From assembly GCA_030728245.1 (NCBI GenBank), contig JANQZX010000131.1, forward strand, positions 1 through 60,984: a stretch of 60,984 bases of DNA. Direction: 5' to 3'. A model generated the notes under the pieces. It ran no database searches and was not told where the DNA came from. It was given only the letters and a program-made list of their open reading frames with translations. Positions 15,756-24,273 of the stretch are shown here, in pieces; position 1 is the first letter of the stretch; each line of letters starts with the position of its first letter. The DNA comes from Saprospiraceae bacterium (lineage in GTDB: Bacteria > Bacteroidota > Bacteroidia > Chitinophagales > Saprospiraceae). The position numbers were made by a program, and so were the translations under genes.

Positions 15756-17168
15756 TTAAAAAGAAGCGTTAAAATTTAAAAAAATACCATCCCCCTTTTC
15801 AATATTCCTACTGTACTCTATTCTGGCCACCATGTCAAAATACAATTTAATATTGATTCCAACCCCATAACTCCACAACAGTTTATTATCCAATGGATTA
15901 ATATTTTCCACCGAAAAAGGATTATTGACTATTCCCCAATCACTATGCAAGGTTAAATAAACTTTATAAGGTTGCACCCGAAAAGCATCAATAAAAACAA
16001 ATTTACCATAGTTATTAACACCCTGAAAAAGTAATAATCTGGCAGTAGTTTGCAACATAGCTAAATCGAGACCATCCACCAGGTAATATTCATAACCACG
16101 CATGGTAGTAAATTCTGAAAATCCAAGCGCTCTGTTATCGTAATATGGCTGCTTATTTCTTATAAATGAATATTTTCCTCTGGCTCCTACTGAGAGACTC
16201 AGACCTGGATTTATAGCTTTATAAATATCTGTAAGTCCCATTATCGTTAAAGCATTTCTGTCATCCTTTGTGATTAAACCTGCCTTTTCAGCCTCAAACT
16301 GAAAAAAGTAACCATCCAGAGGATAAAAGCGATTGTCTCTGTTATCAAATTGATAGGAATACCTTAAAAAAGAGAAATTTTGCTTTTCATCGCCATTAAG
16401 TAAATAATCGGGATTAAGATTTTTAGATATGACAGCATCTACCATTCTTCTTTGAAAACCATAAAGGAAGGTATGAACACTTTGAAAAGCAGGTCTAAAA
16501 GTTACACCTGCCTCGGTAAGAAAATAATTTGACAAGAAAGAATTATCAGGCTTTCTATAAAAAAGTTGTTTATTTTCTCTGGTATCATAATTAATTTCTC
16601 TCCATTGCTGAAAGGAAAGTTTTCCAAAAACGCCCCATTTCATAGCCTTATCTAAATAAGGAAATCTATACTCCATTTTATAAGTCCTGTTGTAACCATC
16701 TGATAACGTTATTTTTAATGCATCAGCATAACCCAGAACATTTCTGTGATATAATTTTACACCGAGATTTACTCTGTTTAAGGCTCTTTTTTGCTCAACC
16801 CACCAGACATTAAAATTACGATCTGCTAAATTAAAATACGGAATAGGATAAAAATTCCAGGATTCTTTTACTTCAAGATAGACTACAAAAACATTTTTTT
16901 GTAGCTCGATTAGTTCGAATTTCAATTCTCTTATGAGACCTGTATTTATCAATATTTGCTCTGAAAAACGCAATGCGTCATCGAGCGCTTTTTTATTGAC
17001 AAAAACATCACCGTCGTGAACACTTAATTGCCTGCTTATAATTTGAACTTTTATGTGTTTGTAACCTGTTATAGATACTAATTCTACTAAAACAGAACTA
17101 TCGGACTGACCAGATAAAGCGGTGGAAATCAGCTTAAAAAAAAGGAAAGGCAGTAACGATTTTAACAT
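15756..17168 (-). CDS. BamA/TamA-like outer-membrane protein (POTRA plus barrel)
   Basis: A 470-aa protein with a signal peptide (FFKLISTALSGQ), one POTRA-like domain at about 25-120 (ELVSITGYKHIKVQIISRQL, then ILINTGLIRELKFELIELQK) and a surface-antigen (D15) barrel to the C terminus. The barrel has alternating strands, the RYSYQFDNRDNRFYPLDGYF segment and a terminal aromatic residue (FNASF). It is much shorter than BamA (five POTRA domains), so it is more likely a TamA-like or specialised assembly factor. It lies between a CBS-domain gene and nadK. Confidence 0.85.
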   Translation of the reverse strand: MLKSLLPFLFFKLISTALSGQSDSSVLVELVSITGYKHIKVQIISRQLSVHDGDVFVNKKALDDALRFSEQILINTGLIRELKFELIELQKNVFVVYLEVKESWNFYPIPYFNLADRNFNVWWVEQKRALNRVNLGVKLYHRNVLGYADALKITLSDGYNRTYKMEYRFPYLDKAMKWGVFGKLSFQQWREINYDTRENKQLFYRKPDNSFLSNYFLTEAGVTFRPAFQSVHTFLYGFQRRMVDAVISKNLNPDYLLNGDEKQNFSFLRYSYQFDNRDNRFYPLDGYFFQFEAEKAGLITKDDRNALTIMGLTDIYKAINPGLSLSVGARGKYSFIRNKQPYYDNRALGFSEFTTMRGYEYYLVDGLDLAMLQTTARLLLFQGVNNYGKFVFIDAFRVQPYKVYLTLHSDWGIVNNPFSVENINPLDNKLLWSYGVGINIKLYFDMVARIEYSRNIEKGDGIFLNFNASF

Positions 17169-17174
17169 AAAAGA

Positions 17175-17831
17175 TTAGACATTTAGATAGGTCATCAAGG
17201 ATTCGTACCTATTTTTTAAGGTATCCTTGACATCCTCTTCGTCGAATGTAGCCTTTATACTATAACCAAATCTTTCAAAAGTTGATAATAAATTTTGAAT
17301 TTGGGCACTATTTAACTTTAACGTAATTTCGAGACGATCACTCTCCGCATTTGAACTTAACAGTGAACTTAAAATAACTTTATTTTCAGATTCTACGATT
17401 CTGGCAATTTCTGCGAGCGAATAATTTTTCTTATCCATTTCCAACACTACAATAGAGCCTGGTTGGGAAAAAGCGGCACAATTAACATAGTTTTTAAATA
17501 AGGAGGCTAAAGTAATACAACCTAAATAGTTATTGTTTTCATCAATAATGGGAAAAAGGGTAACTGATTGTTCAGAAATAGCTCTCATGACCTCATAAAT
17601 ATGGTCATAAGTTGATGCAAATGAATAACTTAAATTTATAAAATCCAATACGGGGATATCAGCTAATTCTTCTTCTATTTCATCTAAAGAAAGAATTCCA
17701 ATACATATATTATCTTGAACAACGGGAAGTTGCCTTACAGAAAATTCTTTAAAAAAATCAATAGCGACAGCCACCGAATCTGAAATTTTTAAAGGAACAA
17801 TGGAAGGGTCAATAAAGGCTGATGCCATCAT
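17175..17831 (-). CDS. Tandem CBS-domain protein
   Basis: A 218-aa cytosolic protein with two CBS motifs (VAIDFFKEFSVRQLPVVQDN and MRAISEQSVTLFPIIDENNN). A C-terminal alpha/beta module follows (SIVVLEMDKKNYSLAEIARI, LEITLKLNSAQIQNLLSTFE), which resembles an ACT-like regulatory domain. CBS pairs bind adenosine nucleotides, so an energy- or NAD-sensing role next to NAD kinase is plausible but inferred. The start overlaps the upstream stop by 4 bp (ATGA). Confidence 0.85.
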   Translation of the reverse strand: MMASAFIDPSIVPLKISDSVAVAIDFFKEFSVRQLPVVQDNICIGILSLDEIEEELADIPVLDFINLSYSFASTYDHIYEVMRAISEQSVTLFPIIDENNNYLGCITLASLFKNYVNCAAFSQPGSIVVLEMDKKNYSLAEIARIVESENKVILSSLLSSNAESDRLEITLKLNSAQIQNLLSTFERFGYSIKATFDEEDVKDTLKNRYESLMTYLNV

Positions 17832-18565
17832 AAGCGAGAAATTTTCATTTTCTGAACATTAAATTCTTCATCTGTTAATAAACCCCTTAAACGAAGTTGC
17901 TCCAATTTTTCAATATTTTCTGTATTCAATAAAGGTTCATTCTTTATATTATTTCCAGAAAGACGAAAGTTATTGTTCAAAAAAAGCATATACTCGGGTT
18001 GCACCCTTAGAAAAGCAAGGGCATCGTGCGTTTTTATCTTTTCAAAATCATCAAAACCATATAGAACCGCTTTATCCAAATGAAAAAGAGCTTTCTCAAT
18101 ATTTTCATTCAGCGAATAAGCACAAGCTATATTAAAGTGAGCGGCAATTTCACGAGGATTTATTTCCAATGCTTTTGAAAAATCAGAAATGGCTCCATCA
18201 TAATCGTAGGAAAGAAATTTTGATTTTCCACTTTTAACGTGAATATTTCCATTATCCATAGAAAAATTACCCTTTTTGTTATGCTTAGCATTACCAACAT
18301 CCCTTTTTCCGGCTTGATCAAATTCTTTTTTAGGTAAAACCCTCAAAAAATCTCTGTTATATTTAATATCAAAGCTTTTATTGTCCATTGAAAAGAAAGT
18401 AAAAGCATCTATTAATCCTAAAATAGCTGAAATACCTGTAAAAGCTAATAATAAATAAAGGATTCCCTTTCCTCTTTGTCCAAGGTAGAAACGGTGTAGG
18501 CCAATGAAGCCAAAGAGTAAGGCAAGAATACCTGCAATATCCTTTTCTTTTTTTAACTGGCTCAT
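17828..18565 (-). CDS. TM2-TPR-SHOCT membrane protein
   Basis: A 245-aa protein of three modules. The N-terminal TM2 domain (about 1-75) has two membrane helices around GLHRFYLGQRGKGILYLLLA. Then come two TPR-like repeats (about 110-185; YDYDGAISDFSKALEINP, NIEKALFHLDKAVLYGFDDF). The C-terminal SHOCT motif (about 220-245) is IEKLEQLRLRGLLTDEEFNV. TM2 and SHOCT are both short domains of unclear biochemical role that often occur on membrane regulators; TPRs bind protein partners. It sits between a PP2C phosphatase and the CBS protein, suggesting a membrane-linked regulatory group. Confidence 0.85.
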   Translation of the reverse strand: MSQLKKEKDIAGILALLFGFIGLHRFYLGQRGKGILYLLLAFTGISAILGLIDAFTFFSMDNKSFDIKYNRDFLRVLPKKEFDQAGKRDVGNAKHNKKGNFSMDNGNIHVKSGKSKFLSYDYDGAISDFSKALEINPREIAAHFNIACAYSLNENIEKALFHLDKAVLYGFDDFEKIKTHDALAFLRVQPEYMLFLNNNFRLSGNNIKNEPLLNTENIEKLEQLRLRGLLTDEEFNVQKMKISRL

Positions 18566-18577
18566 ATAGAATCCATT

Positions 18578-19855
18578 TTAACTATTTAGTAATGCTTTTG
18601 GAGACACAAATTTTCCCGTAAGAACGGTAAAATCATCCGGATAAGATTCAGTCCCCTTAAAAGTATCAATAAAAATATTCAATTGTTCATTAAAGTTTGA
18701 AACATCCATATTTTTGTTTTTTAACAAAAATTCTTTAAGATAGGTTTCATTAAAATATTCCCCCGCTTCATTCATTATATCGGTAATTCCATCTGTATAA
18801 GTTAAAATCATGGATGGTACATCTTTATCCAGTTCCACAAAACCAGTATCTATGTGTGGAATTTCAGGAAAAGGCCCTAATAAAATACAGCCATCTTTCA
18901 ACTCTATTAAACGGTTTCCATTTAATAAAAAGGGTGGATTGTGACCTGCATTAATGTAAGTTAAGGAGTGAGAATAAATATCATATTCCGCAATAAAAAA
19001 AGTAATGAATCGCTCTCCTTCAGTTAATCTGAACACGGTATTATTCAAATCTCTGATAAAGGGATCTAAAGCGGTACGTTTATTAATTAAGGTATGAAAA
19101 TTAGCTTGAAAATTAGACATTAACAAAGCGGCAGATACTCCTTTACCAGTAAAATCGCCAACACAAAAGACTAATTTTCCATCTTCAAACTGAATATAAT
19201 CGAAATAATCACCGCCCACACCTAATTTTGGTTTGTAAATACTATCAAATTCATAATTTTTTGAGATTGGCAATTTTTTAGGAATGAGCATTTTTTGAAC
19301 CTCTGCAGCAAGTTCCATTTCATGATTCAACCTTTCCTTATCAATTTGCGATTTAAATAATCTTTTATTTTCAATAGCTACAGCAATTATTTGAGTGATC
19401 GCTGTAATAATTTGAACTTTATCAAAAATATCATCATCCTCACTAAGAAAGCCACCGACAAATACGTAGGCAATTTGTTGATCTTTGTGGTTTATAGGAA
19501 TAGCAACATCAAAGTATTTTATCAAGGGATGGTCGTCTCCCTCAATATTTTGTAATTCCATATAAGAGGCTAACTTATCAACTATATCCGAATGCAAAAG
19601 AGTATCAGGCACACGAAGAGAACTAGCGAGTTCCCATTTGTCATTTTCACGAACAAACAAAAGCATAGATTTTACACCCAAAACCCAATCGAGAAAAGAT
19701 GTATATTCGGAAAAAAGATCTGCGGCAGGATGATTCATGCCTATACCTTTAGTTATGGCGAGGAGTCCGGAAATTTGCATTTGTTTGAGATGCAATGACT
19801 TCTCCAAAGTAGTTAATGCTGTAAGATGTTTGCTTATACCTCCTAATTCATTCAT
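18578..19855 (-). CDS. GAF plus PP2C (SpoIIE-type) serine phosphatase
   Basis: A 425-aa cytosolic protein. A GAF-like sensor region occupies about 20-175. A linker helix (LFKSQIDKERLNHEMELAAE) leads into a PP2C/SpoIIE phosphatase domain (about 190-420). Metal-site motifs are present: GVGGDYFDYI, CVGDFTGKGVSAALLMS, INAGHNPPFLL, LTYTDGITD and DDFTVLTGKF. Such RsbU-like proteins dephosphorylate anti-anti-sigma partners, but no STAS or anti-sigma gene is in the window. The adjoining TM2-TPR-SHOCT and CBS genes, 12 bp away and beyond, may belong to the same signalling unit. Confidence 0.9.
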   Translation of the reverse strand: MNELGGISKHLTALTTLEKSLHLKQMQISGLLAITKGIGMNHPAADLFSEYTSFLDWVLGVKSMLLFVRENDKWELASSLRVPDTLLHSDIVDKLASYMELQNIEGDDHPLIKYFDVAIPINHKDQQIAYVFVGGFLSEDDDIFDKVQIITAITQIIAVAIENKRLFKSQIDKERLNHEMELAAEVQKMLIPKKLPISKNYEFDSIYKPKLGVGGDYFDYIQFEDGKLVFCVGDFTGKGVSAALLMSNFQANFHTLINKRTALDPFIRDLNNTVFRLTEGERFITFFIAEYDIYSHSLTYINAGHNPPFLLNGNRLIELKDGCILLGPFPEIPHIDTGFVELDKDVPSMILTYTDGITDIMNEAGEYFNETYLKEFLLKNKNMDVSNFNEQLNIFIDTFKGTESYPDDFTVLTGKFVSPKALLNS

Positions 19856-19891
19856 TCATTATCTTTTAAAAAAAACGAATATTAAAATTTC

Positions 19892-20230
19892 TTATTTTAG
19901 CTTAATATTGTCAAAATGCCTTTTATTGTCCCTCTCTGATTTTTTTTGTAAATTTTTTTCCAGCGCTGTATCTAAGTTTATACCTGTTTGATTAGCGATA
20001 CAAATTAACACAAAAAAAACATCAGCCAATTCGTCAGCTAACGCTTCTTTACTATTTTTTTCAATCTCCGTACTTTTAAAAGATTGCTCCCCATACATTC
20101 TGGCCATAAGTCTTGCCACTTCACCAACCTCCTCCATTAAAATGGCAGTGTTAGTTAACTCATTAAAATATCTGACGCCCAGCGTATTAATCCATTGATC
20201 AACTATTTCCTGTGCTTTAGTAATCTCCAT
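19892..20230 (-). CDS. MazG-like nucleotide pyrophosphohydrolase
   Basis: A 112-aa all-alpha protein with the divalent-metal signature EEVGEVARLMARMYGEQSFK, then ALADELADVFFVLICIANQ (ExxE...ExxD arrangement), as in single-domain MazG/RS21-C6 proteins. These hydrolyse non-canonical or excess NTPs to NMP and pyrophosphate, a house-cleaning role. The gene begins 3 bp after the dtd stop, so the two are probably cotranscribed. Confidence 0.85.
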   Translation of the reverse strand: MEITKAQEIVDQWINTLGVRYFNELTNTAILMEEVGEVARLMARMYGEQSFKSTEIEKNSKEALADELADVFFVLICIANQTGINLDTALEKNLQKKSERDNKRHFDNIKLK

Positions 20231-20233
20231 TAT

Positions 20234-20686
20234 TTACTCTTTATTTTTAGAATCCATTAAAATGGTAACCGGTCCGTCATTGATTAAGGACACCTTCATA
20301 TCGGCACCAAAAATACCCCTTTCAACCTTTTTCCCTAATGCCTCAGAGAGCGATGCAAGGGTACTTTCATATTTAATCAAAGCACTTTGTGGTTTTGCTG
20401 CCTTTATATAAGAAGGCCTATTTCCTTTTTTGGTTGAAGCATGCAGGGTAAATTGAGAAATAACTAACATATTACCCCCAGTATCAACAATAGAAAGGTT
20501 CATAATTTGCTGAGCATCATTGAAAATACGCAACCCCATAATCTTCCTTACGATCCAATCAATATCCTCATTGTTATCATCCTCTTCATATCCAGCAAAA
20601 ACCAATAAGCCATTATCAATATTCCCAACGACTTCATTGTTAACTTTAACCGAGGCTTCCAGTACTCTTTGAATTACTACTCTCAT
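20234..20686 (-). CDS. dtd: D-aminoacyl-tRNA deacylase
   Basis: A 150-aa enzyme that removes D-amino acids (and Gly from tRNA-Ala) from mischarged tRNA. Both signature motifs are present: SQFTLHASTKKGNRPSYIKA (SQxTL, catalytic Thr) and GPVTILMDS (the Gly-cis-Pro chirality filter). The start MRVVIQRVLEASVKVN is standard for the family and the length is normal. It is placed between an HMCES-like gene and the MazG-like gene. Confidence 0.95.
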   Translation of the reverse strand: MRVVIQRVLEASVKVNNEVVGNIDNGLLVFAGYEEDDNNEDIDWIVRKIMGLRIFNDAQQIMNLSIVDTGGNMLVISQFTLHASTKKGNRPSYIKAAKPQSALIKYESTLASLSEALGKKVERGIFGADMKVSLINDGPVTILMDSKNKE

Positions 20687-20703
20687 ACATATATATATAG
20701 GTG

Positions 20704-21381
20704 TTAGAATAAAGTTAAGGGTGAATGTCCTTTGTCATGAAGAGCACCATTTTTCACTCTTATGTTATTAACAAGAGGAGCCACAGGATAACTCGTTAGA
20801 TAGGCGGAGGGGGAAGGAACCATAATTTTCACTAATTCCTCTTTTGTTGCAGCATCAGAAAGCCAATTTTCCCGCTTATCCTCTGTTTCCAATATCACAG
20901 GCATTCTGTTGTGCAAAAAGGCAATATCCTCATTTGATTCGGTGGTAACAATAACAAAAGAAGAATAGGTATGATTACTATATTCAAAAGTCTGCCATAT
21001 TCCAGCCATAAACAAAACCGGATCTTTAGAAGGCAATATTCTATAAGGTATTTTTGATTTACCGTAGGTCTTCCATTCATAAAAACTATCAGCCGGTATA
21101 ATACATCTTCTATTAACTACAGATCCTTTGAAGTTTACCTTTTCAAATATAGTTTCAGATCGGGCATTTATATATGGTGGCAAATCCTTTTTTATAGCAT
21201 TGTTTTGTTGAAAACCCCATCGCATAAAAGATATCGCCATAGTATCGACCTTATGAATAGCTAAAGCCTGCTCTGTTGGGCAAATATTTAAACTTTCAAC
21301 CCAATCATTGGGAAGGGAAACACCTGGAAGTAGAACCTTCAAAACGTCCTTTTTTACATTAAAAGAGTACCTTCCACACAT
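20704..21381 (-). CDS. HMCES/YedK-type SOS-response-associated protein
   Basis: A 225-aa SRAP protein starting MCGRYSF. After removal of the Met, Cys2 becomes the N-terminal nucleophile that forms a thiazolidine crosslink with abasic sites in single-stranded DNA, shielding them. Other active-site residues are recognisable: NARSET (Asn and the Glu that follows), CIIPADSFYEWK, and the late LHNRMPVIL with the conserved His. Length is typical. It is the first gene of this minus-strand block and faces the AT-rich intergenic region. Confidence 0.9.
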   Translation of the reverse strand: MCGRYSFNVKKDVLKVLLPGVSLPNDWVESLNICPTEQALAIHKVDTMAISFMRWGFQQNNAIKKDLPPYINARSETIFEKVNFKGSVVNRRCIIPADSFYEWKTYGKSKIPYRILPSKDPVLFMAGIWQTFEYSNHTYSSFVIVTTESNEDIAFLHNRMPVILETEDKRENWLSDAATKEELVKIMVPSPSAYLTSYPVAPLVNNIRVKNGALHDKGHSPLTLF

Positions 21382-21830
21382 AATTTACAAACATTATAAT
21401 TAATAACATATATAAAAAACTGATTAACAATGATAGTTATTCTTTATTTCTCCACAAAAAACACTAAAGTACTGGGGAGAAAGTGTGGCTTATAAACACA
21501 GCTCCTTCAAATAACAAAAAGCAACGAATCTCTCCACAATGAATCCACTAAATTACTTACCAGCCCAACATAAAAGACAGATAGCTTAACAGCGATTAAA
21601 AGTAAAAAGAAATAAACAACGTGGATATACAGTCATGTTAATAAATAAAGAAAAATCAATAAGAGTATATAGAAACAACTGTATAAGATGGTGGAAAACG
21701 TTTGAATGTAAAAAAAAATATTTATGTAACATTATTACTACTAACATACCAACATGGCTTATAATGAATATGATTCTTTTTTAAAAGAAAAAAAATAACA
21801 ATAATTATCAGTGAATCACCTCATTTACAA
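21382..21830. other. AT-rich gap between divergent genes
   Basis: About 450 bp without a credible gene. It contains TTCTCCACA (21448-21456), CTCTCCACA near 21530 and GTGGAAAACG (21691-21700), which are one- or two-mismatch relatives of the DnaA box TTATCCACA. Divergent promoters for the HMCES-like gene and ctaA must lie here. It may form the left flank of the candidate origin described at 22943-23574. Confidence 0.4.
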
Positions 21831-21846
21831 ATGCTCAAAAAGAATG

Positions 21847-21854
21847 TACTTTTG
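21847..21854 (+). promoter_or_regulatory. -7 promoter box of ctaA
   Basis: TACTTTTG matches TAnnTTTG exactly and lies 12 bp before the ATG at 21867. It falls inside the longer open frame that could begin at 21831, which argues that the real start of ctaA is 21867. The expected -33 position (21824-21826) reads TTT rather than TTG. Confidence 0.55.
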
Positions 21855-21866
21855 CAGAAAAAAAAT

Positions 21867-22937
21867 ATGAGCGGAAAGAGTTTGGTTGGAAATTATCCTA
21901 AGATTATAACCTTATGGCTTGGCTTAGGATTAATAATGATTTTTTTTCAAGTGGTTATTGGAGGCATAACCAGATTAACCGGGTCGGGACTTTCTATCAC
22001 CAAATGGGAAATAGTTACCGGGACTTTACCACCCATGGACGAGGCTACCTGGGAAGTAGCGTTTGAGGAGTATAAGGAAACACCCCAATACAAAAAAATA
22101 AATGAGGGAATGGAAATGAAGGATTTCAAGTTCATTTATTTCTGGGAGTATTTCCACAGATTATGGGCGAGAACCATGGGTTTCGTTTTCATTTTACCTT
22201 TTCTCTATTTTTTAAGAAAGGGATGGATAGATACTTTTCTTTTAAAGAGGTTGGGTATTGTGGTTCTTCTTGCGGCGACGGTTGCATCCTTTGGCTGGAT
22301 CATGGTAGCGAGCGGACTTGTTGAGCGTCCCTGGGTAAATGCCTACAAATTGACTTTACACCTTTCCTTAGCTTTGATTCTTTTTTCTTATTTACTATGG
22401 ACGTTTTTATTGACTTTTAAACGTTTTCCACATGTTCCCAACATTCTAAACATCAGGTTGTGGACAAAATTTTTACTATTCATGTTGGCTTTTCAAATCA
22501 TTTTAGGGGGTATCGTTTCAGGCTCAAAAGCGGCCTTGTTTTACCCTACCTGGCCCGATATGAATGGGCAGTATATACCTGATGTAATGGTTGAAAAAGG
22601 CTCTTTTAATATAGATAATTTTATACATTATGATAAGAATCCATACTTCAGTGCGTGGATACAATTTCTACATAGAAACGTAGCTTATATATTGACATTC
22701 AGTATTTTATCTTTTATAATTTTCTATTGGAAAAAGGTGGACAACGCGTCCTACAAGAGATGGTTAGTAGTGTTGGCGAGTTTGTTAGTAACTCAGGTAT
22801 TACTTGGTATTTTTACACTTAAAAATAGTCTATATCAAATACCAGTTAACCTTGGTGTAGCACATCAGGCCGTAGCTTTATTGTTACTAACTAGTATGTT
22901 GGTAATGTTATTTTCTGCTCAAACGAAGAAGTTATAA
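21867..22937 (+). CDS. ctaA: Heme A synthase (COX15/CtaA)
   Basis: A protein of about 356 aa with eight membrane helices that oxidises the C8 methyl of heme O to make heme A for cytochrome oxidase. Signature segments: VVIGGITRLTGSGLSITKWE, FIYFWEYFHRLWARTMGFVF (heme-ligand His), MVASGLVERPWVNAYKLTLH and, in the second half, LHRNVAYILTF and GVAHQAVALLLL. The start MSGKSLVG is chosen because the -7 box lies upstream within the longer frame. No other oxidase gene is adjacent. Confidence 0.93.
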   Translation: MSGKSLVGNYPKIITLWLGLGLIMIFFQVVIGGITRLTGSGLSITKWEIVTGTLPPMDEATWEVAFEEYKETPQYKKINEGMEMKDFKFIYFWEYFHRLWARTMGFVFILPFLYFLRKGWIDTFLLKRLGIVVLLAATVASFGWIMVASGLVERPWVNAYKLTLHLSLALILFSYLLWTFLLTFKRFPHVPNILNIRLWTKFLLFMLAFQIILGGIVSGSKAALFYPTWPDMNGQYIPDVMVEKGSFNIDNFIHYDKNPYFSAWIQFLHRNVAYILTFSILSFIIFYWKKVDNASYKRWLVVLASLLVTQVLLGIFTLKNSLYQIPVNLGVAHQAVALLLLTSMLVMLFSAQTKKL

Positions 22938-22942
22938 AGACT

Positions 22943-23574
22943 AAATGTTAATAACATTGTGGAAAACGATTTTATAAAATAATTTTCTTTTGTTTAACTT
23001 TTTATAGGATTTTATTAAAGTCATTTACGTTTCTATTAGTTATTAGCGTTGCAAACAAGTAGTTATCGTTTTCCACATGTTTTCCACATGTTTTAAATTT
23101 TTTGTTAGCATTTTTAATTCGTTAAAATTATAGTTTATTATCTTTTTGATAGGTTAAAAACAGGTAATAAATTTTCTGATTCAGAACCGGATATTTTTAA
23201 TAAATTGTTTTAACTCTTTGAGGTAATTTCGTTTTTTGGATAAATACTAAGTGTTTTATTTTTAGTGAATTACAGAATATATAAAATTATTATTTTAATA
23301 TTTTAATTTTAATAAACTGATAATCATTTTTTTATAAATTATTTTTTTTTAAATACTTTATAAAATAAAATGTTTTAAAGAAAAACTCCTTGTTGGTAAT
23401 TATGTTAATAAATTTTAAACTGGCAGCAGAATGTTTATATCTAAATTTATAAAATGAAATAAACTACTTTAAGAATCACTTTTTCCGCTTCAAATTCTTG
23501 TTAAAGGTTGAAGAATATAGATGTTTAAAGTTATTTGATTTTTTAGGAAATGTTAATAACAATGTGGAAAACGA
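22943..23574. other. Candidate chromosomal replication origin
   Basis: The 650-bp gap between ctaA and aat holds four exact copies of TTTTCCACA, one base from the DnaA box TTATCCACA and inside the relaxed TTWTNCACA consensus: 22958-22966 (-), 23069-23077 (+), 23080-23088 (+, 11 bp from the last) and 23563-23571 (-). Two 27-bp direct repeats (22943-22969 and 23548-23574, one mismatch) begin AAATGTTAATAACA and end GGAAAACGA, and bracket the region. Between them lies an extremely AT-rich stretch (23090-23470) suitable for unwinding. No dnaA gene is in the window. The call rests on sequence pattern only. Confidence 0.5.
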
Positions 23575-23586
23575 AATTTTATAAAA

Positions 23587-24273
23587 ATGATGTTAAAAAC
23601 AGATTTATGGTTTCCTGATGTGGAGGAAAGTACAGAAGAGGGCATTGTTGCTGTAGGTGGAGATTTATCAGTGGAACGCCTTATATTGGCATACAGTAAA
23701 GGAATTTTTCCATGGTATTCTTCTGACAAAAGTCCTATTTTATGGTGGTCACCAGATCCAAGGTTTGTCCTTCTTCCTGAAAATTTAATCGTTTCAAAAA
23801 GCATGCGACCTTATTTTAATCAAAATAAATTTAAGGTTACCTGGGACCAAAATTTTGAAGACGTTATTAAAAATTGTCAAAAAATAGATAGAGATGATCA
23901 GCTGGGTACCTGGATTACCTCTAAAATGTTGGCAGCTTATATTCAATTGCATAAAATGGGTTATGCACATTCTGTTGAAGTCTGGTTGGACAATGAATTG
24001 GTTGGTGGCCTATATGGTATTTCTTTGGGAAAGGTATTTTTTGGTGAGTCTATGTTTGCTAAGGTCTCCAATGCTTCAAAATTTGGATTTATTTCTTTAG
24101 TAAAACAATTGATTAAGAAGGATTTTGTACTTATTGATTGTCAACAAGAGACTAAGCATTTAGAAAGTTTGGGCGCTAGTGCCATAAAAAGAAAGGACTT
24201 TATTGATATTCTAAATCATAATAACATTGAGGAAACTTATATTGGTTCCTGGGAGAACTATTTTACTAATTAA
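23587..24273 (+). CDS. aat: Leucyl/phenylalanyl-tRNA-protein transferase
   Basis: A 228-aa enzyme of the bacterial N-end rule that adds Leu or Phe to proteins with N-terminal Lys or Arg and marks them for ClpSAP. The core is easily recognised: WFPDVEESTEEGIVAVGGDL, YSKGIFPWYSSDKSPILWWS, PDPRFVLLPENL, GTWITSKMLAAYIQLHKMGY, AHSVEVWLDNELVGGLYGIS and GKVFFGESMFAKVSNASKFG. Translation may begin at either of two adjacent ATGs. The start lies only 13 bp after the right direct repeat of the candidate origin. Confidence 0.95.
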   Translation: MMLKTDLWFPDVEESTEEGIVAVGGDLSVERLILAYSKGIFPWYSSDKSPILWWSPDPRFVLLPENLIVSKSMRPYFNQNKFKVTWDQNFEDVIKNCQKIDRDDQLGTWITSKMLAAYIQLHKMGYAHSVEVWLDNELVGGLYGISLGKVFFGESMFAKVSNASKFGFISLVKQLIKKDFVLIDCQQETKHLESLGASAIKRKDFIDILNHNNIEETYIGSWENYFTN

